DNA of 64,000 nucleotides from Bolinopsis microptera (taxonomy: Eukaryota; Ctenophora; Tentaculata; Lobata; Bolinopsidae), in assembly GCF_026151205.1 (NCBI RefSeq), contig NC_087073.1:3274501-3338500 (forward strand). Direction: 5' to 3'. The notes under the pieces are model-generated. The model was not told the DNA's origin and made no database searches. It saw only the letters and a list, made by a program, of their open reading frames with translations. Shown here piece after piece: positions 46,601 through 57,600 of the stretch (positions are counted from its first letter, which is position 1; the number at the start of each line of letters is the position of its first letter). A program made the position numbers and the translations under genes.

Positions 46601-49571
46601 TTTTTGGGTGCAATTTTGTAACCATGGAGACTACACGATCTGCAGTTGCGCTGTCAATCCAATTTTGCCAAGCCGCAGCTTCTCAGAAGCTCATTTTAAT
46701 TTTCTCTACCTGGTGAGAGCGCACTTTGTGGATGTAAACGATTGTTCTTTAAAGTAAACTGTAACAAAGTTCAACGTTTATAAAAATATAATCAGATCGC
46801 GCTTCGTATAATATTAATTGGATAATTATGACGTCCATTTCATTGTTCGTCTGTCATTATCTTTACTCTCCCAAATTAAATCACCTACATTTTTGGACGA
46901 GGTTAAAGCAGACTTTGACTTTCCATGTCGGATACACACTCAAAGGATCCATCGAAAGGCTGGTGGACTCAAAATCATGTCATTATGATTAATTCATTAT
47001 ACTCTGTCTGTAAGATTGCTTATAATTACTTTTATAATTTGTCGGCCATAACTTAGATAATTAAAGTTACTGTCATTAAATTTAAATTTGTTCGTGAGTA
47101 TTCCTCAGCTCAGTATTAAGTTATATTGGTAATTTGTTTCATCTTTGGGATCCAAATTTTAGAACATACAAGAGAATGTTGTGCAAAATATGCTAGATAC
47201 TTTCGACATTTGATGACTTTCTACTGTATTGGTAGATTAAGGTCAACATTTTCAAACTTTGTATTATAGGTCTCCGAAATCTACTTTTGTGCTAGCAGTG
47301 TCTCTTCGTATCAAGTCCAGAATACCAAACATTTAGGGTTCGATCACCTATTGGGACCATTTTATATTTCTATCTATTTTTCTTTAAAGGGTGCTACCTG
47401 TACATTATTTATTCGCTAACGGTTATAAAGCATGTGATCGTTTGAAAGGCAGATTTGCAATGTGGCTGATCAGTTAAATCTAATCCCGACTATTACTATA
47501 CAGTTGGCACTATTTGTATACAGTTGGCACTATTTGCGTTGTTTTTTTAACGGGTAATATCGGTACAATATTTATTTGAAACATTAAAACATCTTCGATG
47601 AGTTGGTTAGCTACTTGGCGCGTTATACTTATAGTTATACTTATAGTAGGTTATAAACCTACATATTTGTCTGAAATAAAAGTGCAATAGTAATACAATT
47701 GCGACACCATGATGTCGTAATCTATTTGAGGGGACATTAATCCAAATAAAACCTTGTCAAATTTCCGCTTAAAGAAGCATGTCACAACTTGATGCAGACT
47801 CCGTAATTAAATGAGATCTTATTTTGATGTGCTCAAGTTATAAAGTTATTATACTAATAGTAATAATATAAGACGATACAATTACCTGCACCCACACCCA
47901 CTAGCAAACCACCTTGATTAAATTGGGCAATATTTATTGTTCATAGGTCCGCTACAGAGTTACTGTGGTCACAACCTGCTCTACACTGTGCGTCTAGGAA
48001 AGATTCCGCGGATAAGCTTTGGCCTTTTCGATAATGCTTTCCCCCAGGGAACGTTTGATAAGCATGATTTTTTGAAAGGTAGATTTGCAATGTGGCTGAT
48101 CAGTTCGATTTATTCTCTACTATTGCCTGGTAGTTGGCACTATTGACGTCGTTTTTTCCCCATAATTTTATAATTTTGAAACGATTAAAACATATTGACG
48201 ACGGAAAGTGTCATCAATGCATCCGTAGTGTGCTGTAAGTGTCAAAAATCACCATTAGTCGGTAGTGTCCATTATACTCATTGAATTAAAAGGGTTTCAA
48301 TAAAGACCATCACTCATTAAATGAAGCTAGCTTCTGAAAGTGACAAATGTTCTCGGCTCTCTGTTATGAATTATGACGTTTTGCCGACGTTCAACGTGGA
48401 CAAGGGTAGTTAACTATTATTTAAACGACCCTACTCAAGTAATTTCTATAACCTCGATCCTTTGCGTAAAGTTTAAGTTCTATGAGCCGTTAAAACCGTT
48501 AAAGTCTAATCACCAGGCTTTGTTTGCTACCATTACGCTATTCGTGACCAGTCTTATAACGATTAGGTTTCGTGGTGAAGCTATAAGTTAGACATATTCA
48601 TTGTTTAAACATAACATTAGTATATTAATTTAACGCTATTCGTTAATATTAATAAACAGAAAAACTCGTGTTGCTGAACTTTTAGCTGCTTTTTCTCCAT
48701 TTCTGAAGTTTAAACGTTTCCTCAAAACCCTACAATCTACATTAAACCTTATATACCTACATTATAATTATATATATTACCGATTTTTTGTTAATTTCTT
48801 ATCATAATTTCAGACTTACAAAAAAAACTTGTATTTAGGGATTCCCAAAAAAAACTTCCTACAGAATTAAAAGAGTGCAATTGTTTTACATATCTGTACG
48901 GGTTAGAATGTTTCCAGATCCTTTGGCCAAAATTATGAGAGATCTTATGGGAAGCAACCACCTCAGCGGATCATCATTCATATTCACCATCCTCACTGTG
49001 ACGACAATGTCTAAGATTGTAATAACTTTGCACACATTGGGCACGTTCATGGCTCATGCAATTCTAAGATATCGTTTAAAATAAATGTGGTCTGCAATAA
49101 CTCTCAGGCCACCAATTATACACTGAACATTGCATTGGCAACTTGAAATATTCGCATATTTGTGCAATACGACCGTATTTTGGTAGATTGGTCCAATCAT
49201 CATTGAACCGATTCCCTGGCCAATTTCCTGGGCACGTGACCGTCACCTTGAAGAAGGAGCTTGGAAGACTTCTGCAGAACCATCATCTTTTCAATGAAAT
49301 CGCCACAGGCTCAGTTGGCCACGTAATTACATGAAAGGCAAAAGAGCAATCGGCTAAATTGGATGTTTTTACCGCTTTAACTGTTCGTAATGGAACAAAC
49401 ATTTCTTTTAATCATAAAAAGACGTTGCAACAAACTCAACGGGGCATCGGTAGTCGGTACGCGGCTTCAATAGTTCTACCAATACCTAACATTTCCAAGC
49501 ATTTACTTGTGTTTGGAGCGAAATATAACGTCACATCTTTAAATAAACTCTAATCATAAACATGTTTTTAA
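43663..49571. other. Gene-poor stretch with a diverged duplication
   Basis: No gene recognised. About 150 bases at 47450-47600 and 48075-48200 are related (AGATTTGCAATGTGGCTGAT, AGTTGGCACTATT), with ATACAGTTGGCACTATTTG duplicated again in the first. Open frames at 43925, 44151, 45344, 46563 and 48373 are short and match nothing known to me. Confidence 0.35.
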
Positions 49572-49583
49572 ATTTCCTGTCTT

Positions 49584-52500
49584 TTTTTTTTTCTTTTTTT
49601 TTTAAGAGAGGCTGGGCCTGGTTGGCCCACGAGAGGATAGCATATGAATGCTTTGCCTACCTCTGGGGTATGGCAGTCCTGTGGGAGGTTGCCAGTGGAA
49701 TCAAGATGTGTAATCAAGGATGATGGTAAGTGTTGTGGGGTGTGTCATAGATAAACGCTTAAGTAGTGGTTGAGTGTGGAAGAGAGAGGCGAAATAAGAC
49801 GGCGTTAAAGTAGTCGCTATGTTACACCTGTCTGGTCCAACTCCTCTGGCACCACTAAGCGTTTAGTGTGGTTTGTAAAGTTGACAATGGTGGAGATGTG
49901 TTGGTTGTCGAATATGTCATTGACAGAGAGGTAGTAGTCCCGGAAATATTGACCTCTTATTTGGGCAATAGCCGGGCACTGTCCGAGAAAGTGTGAGACA
50001 GTCTCCTCTTTGTCGCCGCATTTAGGACAAGCACTTGTGTCTGATTTGCGAATGGTGTGTAGGTGTTTGTTGAGGCCACAATGTCCCGTGATGAGGTGCA
50101 CTGCAGTTCTATAATTTTGTCTGTTGTTACTGAGTGTAGTGTTGAGATTTTTGATGATGTTGATGTTTTTATGTCCAAGTGTCAGTTTAGTGTGTCTGGG
50201 ACCATCAGTAATCCATGATTCTTGATTAAGTTTTGTGACTTTGTCGTTGATCAGGCGTTTGATGTAAGATTGTGGAATTGGGCAATTCAAAGTGGATTCA
50301 CTGGTTGTACCATTTTTGGCCAGCTCGTCTGCTTTTTCATTACCCCACAATCCAATGTGTGCAGCTATCCATCTGATCTCTAAGGTGTTAGTGGATCCGA
50401 GTGTATTAAGGGTGTCGTAACAGTCTCTAGTAGTCCTACTCCTCGTTGAAGGTGAGGATATGGCTTGAATAGAGGAGAGACTGTCTGACCATATGATGAT
50501 GTGTGTGTTTGTATAAGTTGATAGATATTTACAAGCTTCGATGATGGCAGTGAGTTCTGTTTGATAAACGGTGCAATAATCGGGAAGCTTGAATGATCTT
50601 TCATCTAGTGTAGTGTTGTTGTTGTCTGTGGTGATAATATAACCAGCCCCGCTACCTGAGTCTGTGCGTGACCCGTCTGTGTAGCAGATGATGGTTTCAC
50701 TGGGGATGTTGTCGATGGTGTTTTGGAGTGAGCCTCTATATCCAATGTTGTCAGCTCCAGGAGTGGTGACCGTGAAGCGTCGTTCAAGCATCATGGTTGG
50801 TATAGATAGGTCTCTCTCTGCTTTGGGTGGTATGTTGAGATCTACCATGAATTGTTTGTTGATAGTGGTGTGAGTTGTGATTGTACCTTTTCTGGGGGCG
50901 ATAGTTTCGAGGGTTAGGCTTCCATAAGCTTGAAGCCTGGCTGTGCCCTTTGCTGCTTCACCTCTCAGGAAAAGTATGATATCTGGAGTGTTAGTGAGGT
51001 GGTTCAGTGCGATGAAGGGAGTACTAGGCATGGCACCAGACATCATTCTCAATGCCAATGCCTGAACTCGTTTGAACTTCCTCGCGTTGGTGTCTGTTTG
51101 GGTTGCTCTAATCCATATACTACAGCAGTATGATAGAATAGGTCTGATGACAGCGGTGTACATCCATTTGCATGTTTTAGGGCTCATACCCCAAGTGGGG
51201 CCGACAGCTCTTCTACATTGCATAAGGGATGCCGTAGCTTTTTTGGTGGTATTGGTGATATGTTCATTGAAATTGAGCTTGCTGTCGAGGGTCACTCCTA
51301 GGAATTTGGCAGATTTGGATAGACCTATAGTGGTGTTACCCACCACCACAGGTCTTAGTGTCCATTTCTTATTCCAGGTAAACATGACTATTTGTGTTTT
51401 GAGTGCGCTTATGGATAGATCTTTGGTTTGGCACCATTTTTCTATTGTGTTGATGGTTTTGCGTGTTCTGTTCCAGATGATGTCTAAATCATTCCCCTCC
51501 GCTAGAGAGAGCAGATCGTCTGCAAAAGCTTGCAGATAACCTGGTATGTCTCTTGCGGTGTAGGCCAGGAGATCATCGACTACCAGGTTCCAGAGGAAAG
51601 GGGAAAGGATGCCACCTTGAGGGCACCCTCTCCGGATCCGAACCCTTGTCGACTTATCCTTATGATTTAATGTGATGAATCTGTTAGTTACCATGTTGAT
51701 AATCCATTGTGCTGTGGCCAGATCCACTTTCGTGGTCTTGATAGCGTCAGAAATAGCCTTGAAAGAGACATTATCAAAAGCTCCCTCTATATCTAGAAAG
51801 ACGCCTAGGACATATCCCTTCTTAGCTATCCTGCGCTCGATGGTGTGAGTAACTTTATGAAGGGCTGCTTCAGTTGAACATCCTTTCTTAAAGCCAAATT
51901 GTCGTTTGTTGATGTCTTTAGCGATATTAAGGTCGTGTTGCATATGCCACAGTATCACCTTCTCCTGTAGTTTTAACATCACTGGAGAAAGGGTGATAGT
52001 GCGAAATGACTTTGGTTGGTTGTAGTCAGTTTTTCCAGGCTTTGGGAGAAAGATTCCAAGGGATTCTTTCCACAAAGTTGGAATGTGTTGGGTTTCATGA
52101 TTTTTTGTCATAATGGTTCTGGTGATGTCTTTGATGTGTGTCCAAGCTTTCTGTATGATGATAGGTTTGAGGGTGTCGGGTCCAGCAGCTTTCAACGGAT
52201 CGAAGGATTTAAGAGCCTCCTCGATTCTGTCTGGGCTGTAGATGGTATTGAGTAAGGTGGTGGTGATTGGTAGAGGACCAGGTGGAGGCACTGGCGGATC
52301 AGTGACACTATCCTTGAAGTGGGTTCGTGTCATGACCTCCAATGTCTCCTCTGCATTTTTGGTGATGTCTCCGTTTGGTTTGTAAACGGCTTCTAGTGTA
52401 TGTTTGTTGTCGTTACAGGATTTCAGAATCTTATTCATCCTTCCGGATTCCTTAACAGACTCTGTTTCCTGACAAAAAGTTCTCCAGGCATTACGCTGGG

Positions 52501-53613
52501 AGTTGGTTATAAGTCTGTTGTATTGTTTGTTGCTCTCTCTAAGAGCGAGCCACAGGGCATCAGTCTTCTTTTTGCGGGCAGTAATCAGTTTTTGTCTTAT
52601 TCCCCTCTGTGCTTCCTCTACTTCTTGAGTTAGCCAGGGGGGTTTGCGGACGGAACTTGAGATGTAAGTAATGGGGCATGCCTCCTCGAAGGCTTCCTTT
52701 AGTGCAGTATTGATTATGTCTATTTTGTGATCAATTTCAGTCGTACTGTTGATTTGTGTGTTGTTAAGGTTGGGGTTATTCGATAGGATCTCATCAAATC
52801 TGTCCCAGTCAGTGTTTTTGACTAGTCGGATCTGTTTGGGTTCCTTCTTTGGCCCTGTAGTTATATCGAACATAATATAGCGATGGTCAGAGTTGGAGTA
52901 AAGGTCACTAACATGCCAGTTACTAATGAGATCTCCTCCCAACTGGTTTGTTATTGTGAGATCGATAATTGAGTTGTGGCCTCGAGAGTTGAGGAAGGTT
53001 GGGGATGATCCTTTGTTGGCACATGACAGCCCTAGGGAGGAGAGAAAGTCAAGAAGCTCCTCTCCCCTTTTATTGCATGCCTTGTTCCCCCAAAGGGTGT
53101 GGTGGGAATTGGTGTCCGACCCTATAATGAGCGGGATGTTGTTATCATTTGCGTATTTTGCTAGAGGTGATGTTTCTTGTGGCGGTACCGGTCCGTTTAT
53201 ATCCATGTACGAAGCTGCCAGAATGAGTTCTGTCGAGCTGAGTTGGATTTTAATGGCCACTTGATCGGGTGTTGTGAATTGTGTAAGTTCCCAACATTTT
53301 ACTGTCAGGTTTTTGTGCAGTACAATAGCGGCACGGGGTCTTTTATCCCCGACCTTGTAGTAATATTGGGTGAGATCCTTATTGATGGGTGGTATTAGGT
53401 TTTTGTTATTAGAGTACGGTTCTGTTGCAAGAATGATTGGATTTCTCCGGCCGTGAGTGTTGATAAGGAGGGTTTTCCATGCATTGAACTTGCGTTTGAG
53501 ATTAATTTGGGTGACAGAGTAAGTTTCAGACTGCTTATTGCGTGCTGCAATAGCAGTTTTTAACTTTTTTTGGAGTCTCTTCTTTTTTGTGCTAGTTTGA
53601 GCGTCATTGAGCG
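49584..53613 (-). mobile_element. 5'-truncated but otherwise intact APE-type LINE insertion
   Basis: Bounded by a perfect 12-bp direct repeat ATTTCCTGTCTT (49572-49583 and 53614-53625). The minus-strand 3' end is an A-rich tail of about 22 bases (T-rich run at 49584-49604). The 5' junction falls inside the reading frame before the endonuclease, so an ORF1 and true 5' end are missing. Target duplication plus poly-A is the signature of target-primed reverse transcription. The intact 3.8-kb frame suggests a recent insertion. Confidence 0.9.
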
Positions 53614-53638
53614 ATTTCCTGTCTTGTAACCACAACAA
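49817..53638 (-). CDS. LINE polyprotein: APE endonuclease, reverse transcriptase, RNase H
   Basis: One uninterrupted frame of 1273 codons. Residues about 40-250 are an APE-like endonuclease (TQINL, ILATEPY, GSDTNSHHTLWG, and SIIDLTI near the end). The reverse transcriptase follows at about 480-760, with GFKKGCSTEAALHKV, VFLDIEGAFDNV, GCPQGGILSPFLWNL and the catalytic FADD. An RNase H domain at about 980-1110 shows CYTDGSRTDSGSGAGY, YQTELTAIIEAC, WSDSLSSIQAI and AAHIGLWGNEKADELAK. A terminal zinc motif CPKCGDKEETVSHFLGQC closes the protein. An RNase H with APE endonuclease points to the I/R1/LOA side of the non-LTR tree; finer placement is not possible here. The first roughly eight residues come from flanking DNA beyond the 5' junction. 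No ATG starts the frame, so this copy probably makes no protein unless fused to flanking transcription. Confidence 0.93.
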   Translation of the reverse strand: MLWLQDRKSLNDAQTSTKKKRLQKKLKTAIAARNKQSETYSVTQINLKRKFNAWKTLLINTHGRRNPIILATEPYSNNKNLIPPINKDLTQYYYKVGDKRPRAAIVLHKNLTVKCWELTQFTTPDQVAIKIQLSSTELILAASYMDINGPVPPQETSPLAKYANDNNIPLIIGSDTNSHHTLWGNKACNKRGEELLDFLSSLGLSCANKGSSPTFLNSRGHNSIIDLTITNQLGGDLISNWHVSDLYSNSDHRYIMFDITTGPKKEPKQIRLVKNTDWDRFDEILSNNPNLNNTQINSTTEIDHKIDIINTALKEAFEEACPITYISSSVRKPPWLTQEVEEAQRGIRQKLITARKKKTDALWLALRESNKQYNRLITNSQRNAWRTFCQETESVKESGRMNKILKSCNDNKHTLEAVYKPNGDITKNAEETLEVMTRTHFKDSVTDPPVPPPGPLPITTTLLNTIYSPDRIEEALKSFDPLKAAGPDTLKPIIIQKAWTHIKDITRTIMTKNHETQHIPTLWKESLGIFLPKPGKTDYNQPKSFRTITLSPVMLKLQEKVILWHMQHDLNIAKDINKRQFGFKKGCSTEAALHKVTHTIERRIAKKGYVLGVFLDIEGAFDNVSFKAISDAIKTTKVDLATAQWIINMVTNRFITLNHKDKSTRVRIRRGCPQGGILSPFLWNLVVDDLLAYTARDIPGYLQAFADDLLSLAEGNDLDIIWNRTRKTINTIEKWCQTKDLSISALKTQIVMFTWNKKWTLRPVVVGNTTIGLSKSAKFLGVTLDSKLNFNEHITNTTKKATASLMQCRRAVGPTWGMSPKTCKWMYTAVIRPILSYCCSIWIRATQTDTNARKFKRVQALALRMMSGAMPSTPFIALNHLTNTPDIILFLRGEAAKGTARLQAYGSLTLETIAPRKGTITTHTTINKQFMVDLNIPPKAERDLSIPTMMLERRFTVTTPGADNIGYRGSLQNTIDNIPSETIICYTDGSRTDSGSGAGYIITTDNNNTTLDERSFKLPDYCTVYQTELTAIIEACKYLSTYTNTHIIIWSDSLSSIQAISSPSTRSRTTRDCYDTLNTLGSTNTLEIRWIAAHIGLWGNEKADELAKNGTTSESTLNCPIPQSYIKRLINDKVTKLNQESWITDGPRHTKLTLGHKNINIIKNLNTTLSNNRQNYRTAVHLITGHCGLNKHLHTIRKSDTSACPKCGDKEETVSHFLGQCPAIAQIRGQYFRDYYLSVNDIFDNQHISTIVNFTNHTKRLVVPEELDQTGVT

Positions 53639-54628
53639 CTGGTTTTCTTCGACAATAACTTAGCTTGTAACTGTGTATCCCCGAAAGCTATATGCTTTAT
53701 ATTGAAGCCTCTAAAATGTAAAATGTCCCGAAAAATATTATTCAGACGTGTTAATATCGGTAGGATTTCGATTTTGGGCCCTTTTATGCGACTTCATTTT
53801 CATCGAGGTACTAGATGCTATTACGGATAATATTTAATTAGTACCTAGGTATGTCAGCTTTTGAGACAGATTTTTAATATATATCATCGATATTAATTTT
53901 TTCCGAGACAGTCACTGTTCACGAGAATTCGTATTCTTACTTTGTTTAAAGTTTATGCGTAACGTTTATTGACGAGTCTTTTCTTTTGCAAAAAGATTAA
54001 ATAATGTAATATCCGGATGTTTATGAGTCGCATGTATTGCGATACAAGGGGGGATCACTTAGTACCGTACGTGACCTGGAATAGAGCATTCTCTCTTTGT
54101 ATTCCAATAGATGTGGATTCTCGTGGGGAGGTGATACATGTTTGTTTACTTTAATAGTAAGTACCTGTTAATAGTAAGTAACTGTTCGAATCCACATCTA
54201 TACACGGAATCATCAGAAATTTTCATCAGAATCATCAAGAATAGATAATTTAGGCCAAATTTTCGCCAATATAACTTGGGAAAACACGGTGTTGTCATAA
54301 TCATATCATCTCTCTAGTTTTCGATGTGCATCTAAAAAGATCATTTTTATTCGAATCGGACTCAGTTTTCATGATTGACTGTTTTTAGCCTACAAATCTT
54401 AGGCAACACCCGTAGAGATACATGACACATGTTCGGTGCTCGAAATTTTGTATACTGTTGTCTGTTTAGTGTTTGTTAATAAGAATACATTATATACTTT
54501 ATATTATCGGACTATACTTTATATTATCGGACTATACTATACACAATACTGAATATTAAATTGATTTCTTGTAGGATTTAGGAAGGATTAAAGCGAAGAT
54601 TGACACAGACAGCCCACGTATTTCCACG
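53626..54628. other. Flank between LINE and GPCR
   Basis: No coding sequence. An inverted pair TAGATGTGGATTC/GAATCCACATCTA bounds 54108-54200, possibly a tiny insertion, with AATAGTAAGTA repeated inside. A 20-bp direct duplication (ATACTTTATATTATCGGACT) lies at about 54493-54535, upstream of the GPCR start. No core promoter could be singled out. Confidence 0.4.
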
Positions 54629-57600
54629 ATGAACTCGACACAATTTCCCCCATCTAACGCCACCATCAGCATATACGACGCAGAGCAGGGTCCAGCAGTC
54701 TGGGCTATAGATATAGGACTCGGTGCACTTTTCTCACTTTGTCTGCTGCAAGCGCTGCTAGGTAACGCTGTCATTCTGTTCCTCCTGACACGATACAGAC
54801 CCTATATCAGGTGATTATTAGTACACGACCTTTTATACAATTAGGTCCCTTTTTGCTGCGTCTTAGATGGTTAAACCCAAATCTGGTCCCAACCCTAGCT
54901 AAACTGGGATGTAATCTTTTTGTGACACTGCACCCAAACAGTCACGGTGAAGCAGGCTAAGTTAAATCGTAGAGGCCGTATAATAAACTAACAATAAGCT
55001 ACCTTCTGTTTAACCTGGACAATACATTAGAATACATAGACTGAGAAGGATGCATGTGCAAGCCTCGTTTGTGCTCTATCTCTATACCTATCCCTTGACC
55101 CGTAGTTGTTATCACGTACAAATACAATGTACATTCTACATTCTACAGTCTACAATGTACATCTACATTTTACAGTGCCGTAAACGATTAAACGGATTAA
55201 ACGATTAAACCTATAAAACGATTCAAAAGTCAAATTACAATGGAAATGTCTGACCCAATATAAAAAGTAAATTTACCCAAAAGTCAAAAAGTATGTATAT
55301 ACACGAGAGAATGAAAATAAAATTGGAAACACAATAGTAAACAAAGAAATAATCCCGGCAAATCTTCAGAATGAGATTTTTTTCATTTTTCTATTAAATG
55401 AACTCTTCTAAAAGTGTTCCGAGTCTTACATTAGGCAATATTGTTATTATTAGGAATTCGTTTAGAGGATGCTTTAGGGAATCTTCGTTCCTTTGGTAAG
55501 GTACCTTTCTAGGTTTCCGATGGTTGTATGGTGTGTGAAGATCTGTCCAATATCAGAGAAGAGTAATGTTTTACTTTGTGGGGACATAAGTGACGGAAAT
55601 CTTCATAGAGAGGGCAAGTGAGCAATACATGAAGCTCATCAATACATGAAGCTTATCAATACATGAAGCTCATCTTCGATGATTAAATCAGGGAAAGGAA
55701 GCTCTAGAAGGAGGTCGAGTGACTCCTCATTTGTAGTAGAACAGTGTTTACATATCCTATTCGAAAGTTTATGGCGATTCATGCCGTGTCTTCCTGTTTC
55801 GATGTTGTATTGATGCGAGCTTGTTCAATACAACATCGAAACAGGAAGACACGGCATGAATCGCCATAAACTTTCGAACAGGGCATGCAAAAACTGTACA
55901 TCTACATGGATACCGTACCTATCAAATCTAGTGTCGCTGGAACTAGGAACCTAGCTGGGACATTATTAAAACGTGTTCTATATCATCAGTAAACTAACAA
56001 CATCTCTGTTTCAGTGCGAACGCGTTCACTGTACTGGCAGTGACACTGAGCATTAGTGATATCCTGATGGTACTGCTTTCTGGGATACCTAATGTTATCA
56101 CTTTGTTACAAATGAGGAATGGCATGGACCAGCGCTTCTGTGACGTGTCCGGGTTTGCTCTGAACTTCAATAACAGGCTCAACTCTTTTATCACCACATG
56201 TATCTGTTTAGTCAGGTGAGTCCTTACTGTCACTCCATATAGCAGGCTTTGTTAGCGATTCTCATTAGTTCTATAATGATGAGAACAAACTATTACCCAA
56301 AATAACAGCCGGCACGGCCAGTGAGACGTCCATTAGACATCCTACACTAGGTTTTCTACACCAGACATCCTACACTAGGTGTTCTACACCAGACATCCTA
56401 CACTAGACAGTGGCGTTATATTTAATGAGTTAAACAGCTGAGACCCTTAACTCACCCCGTGTCCCCCAACAAGGTGTTTAGTGGTAGTTATGCCGATTAA
56501 AGCTCGGATACTCCTCAACAAGCGAGCCCTCTCCACCATGGTGTGCGGCTGTGTCTTAATGGCAGCCTTCTACTCCTCCCTCCCTTTCCTCTTCAGTCAA
56601 CTAACTAATGGATCAATTACCCGATACGGATACCACAAGTAAGGTTTTTAAAGTTTGGCGGCGAAAGTGCGAGTGATCTGGGGTTCGGGGACAAGATCTC
56701 GGGTTTCCAAGATCACTAGCACCAATTTAATCTACAACTAACAGCTGTTGTTCATGATCAGTGCTGCTCATTTGGTTATTGGAACGACCTCCCAATAATA
56801 TGGTTTAGATCGAATCACACTCACTCACTCACTCACGCCGCGCGCCACAAGAATAGTTACAAGTTAGTATTCGTACCATGCATATTGGTTATTAATTGTT
56901 AATGATTTTACTTGCACTGTGCAAGATGTCTACAATAAACGACGCCAGTAATTTAAACCAAACCCTTGGTAATTGCTCTAAGTCTGAGAGATGTGTGAGA
57001 TATGTGAGCCTAGACAATAGAAATACAGTCGACTAGACTTAAACTGACTTCTTGAACGAGTACCCATACACTGCATACTGCATGGTGTTTTGAAAAGTTA
57101 GCTCAACATTATTAAAAACTCGATACAAGATACTATTCCTAAAATAACAATACATTTTCAGGTGGATTGGGTTCTGCATGTTCTTCGTGTACTTTCAAGA
57201 TAACTACTCGCTAAAACTAGTCTCCACCCTACTGATCGAGGCAGTCTTCTTCGCTCCCTTCCTAGTGGCAATATTCACTGCCTCCATTCTACTGTACACC
57301 CTCAAACGTAGGAATAAGTATATCGGTCTTGAAGCTAAGAATGAGACTAAGAGATCAGCCGTGGTGGTGATAATACGGGTCACCATTCTCACGCTCATTT
57401 GTGTGACACCTCAGCTCGCTTTTTCTATCTACACCAAATGTAACTGGGCGTATAACTTAAACTGGTAAGTGAGAGTTTAAACCACATATTTTATTGAGAA
57501 TGATAAAAAATATGACACAGAAATTATTATTTAGGTTACAAAATGAGTGAAGGTATAAGTGTCACTATTGATCGTTTAGTTGTCCAACTGCTCATGTAAG

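Noticed and set aside
50930-53398. Several plus-strand frames of 60-155 codons under the LINE
   Set aside because: All are antisense shadows of the LINE polyprotein and match no family.
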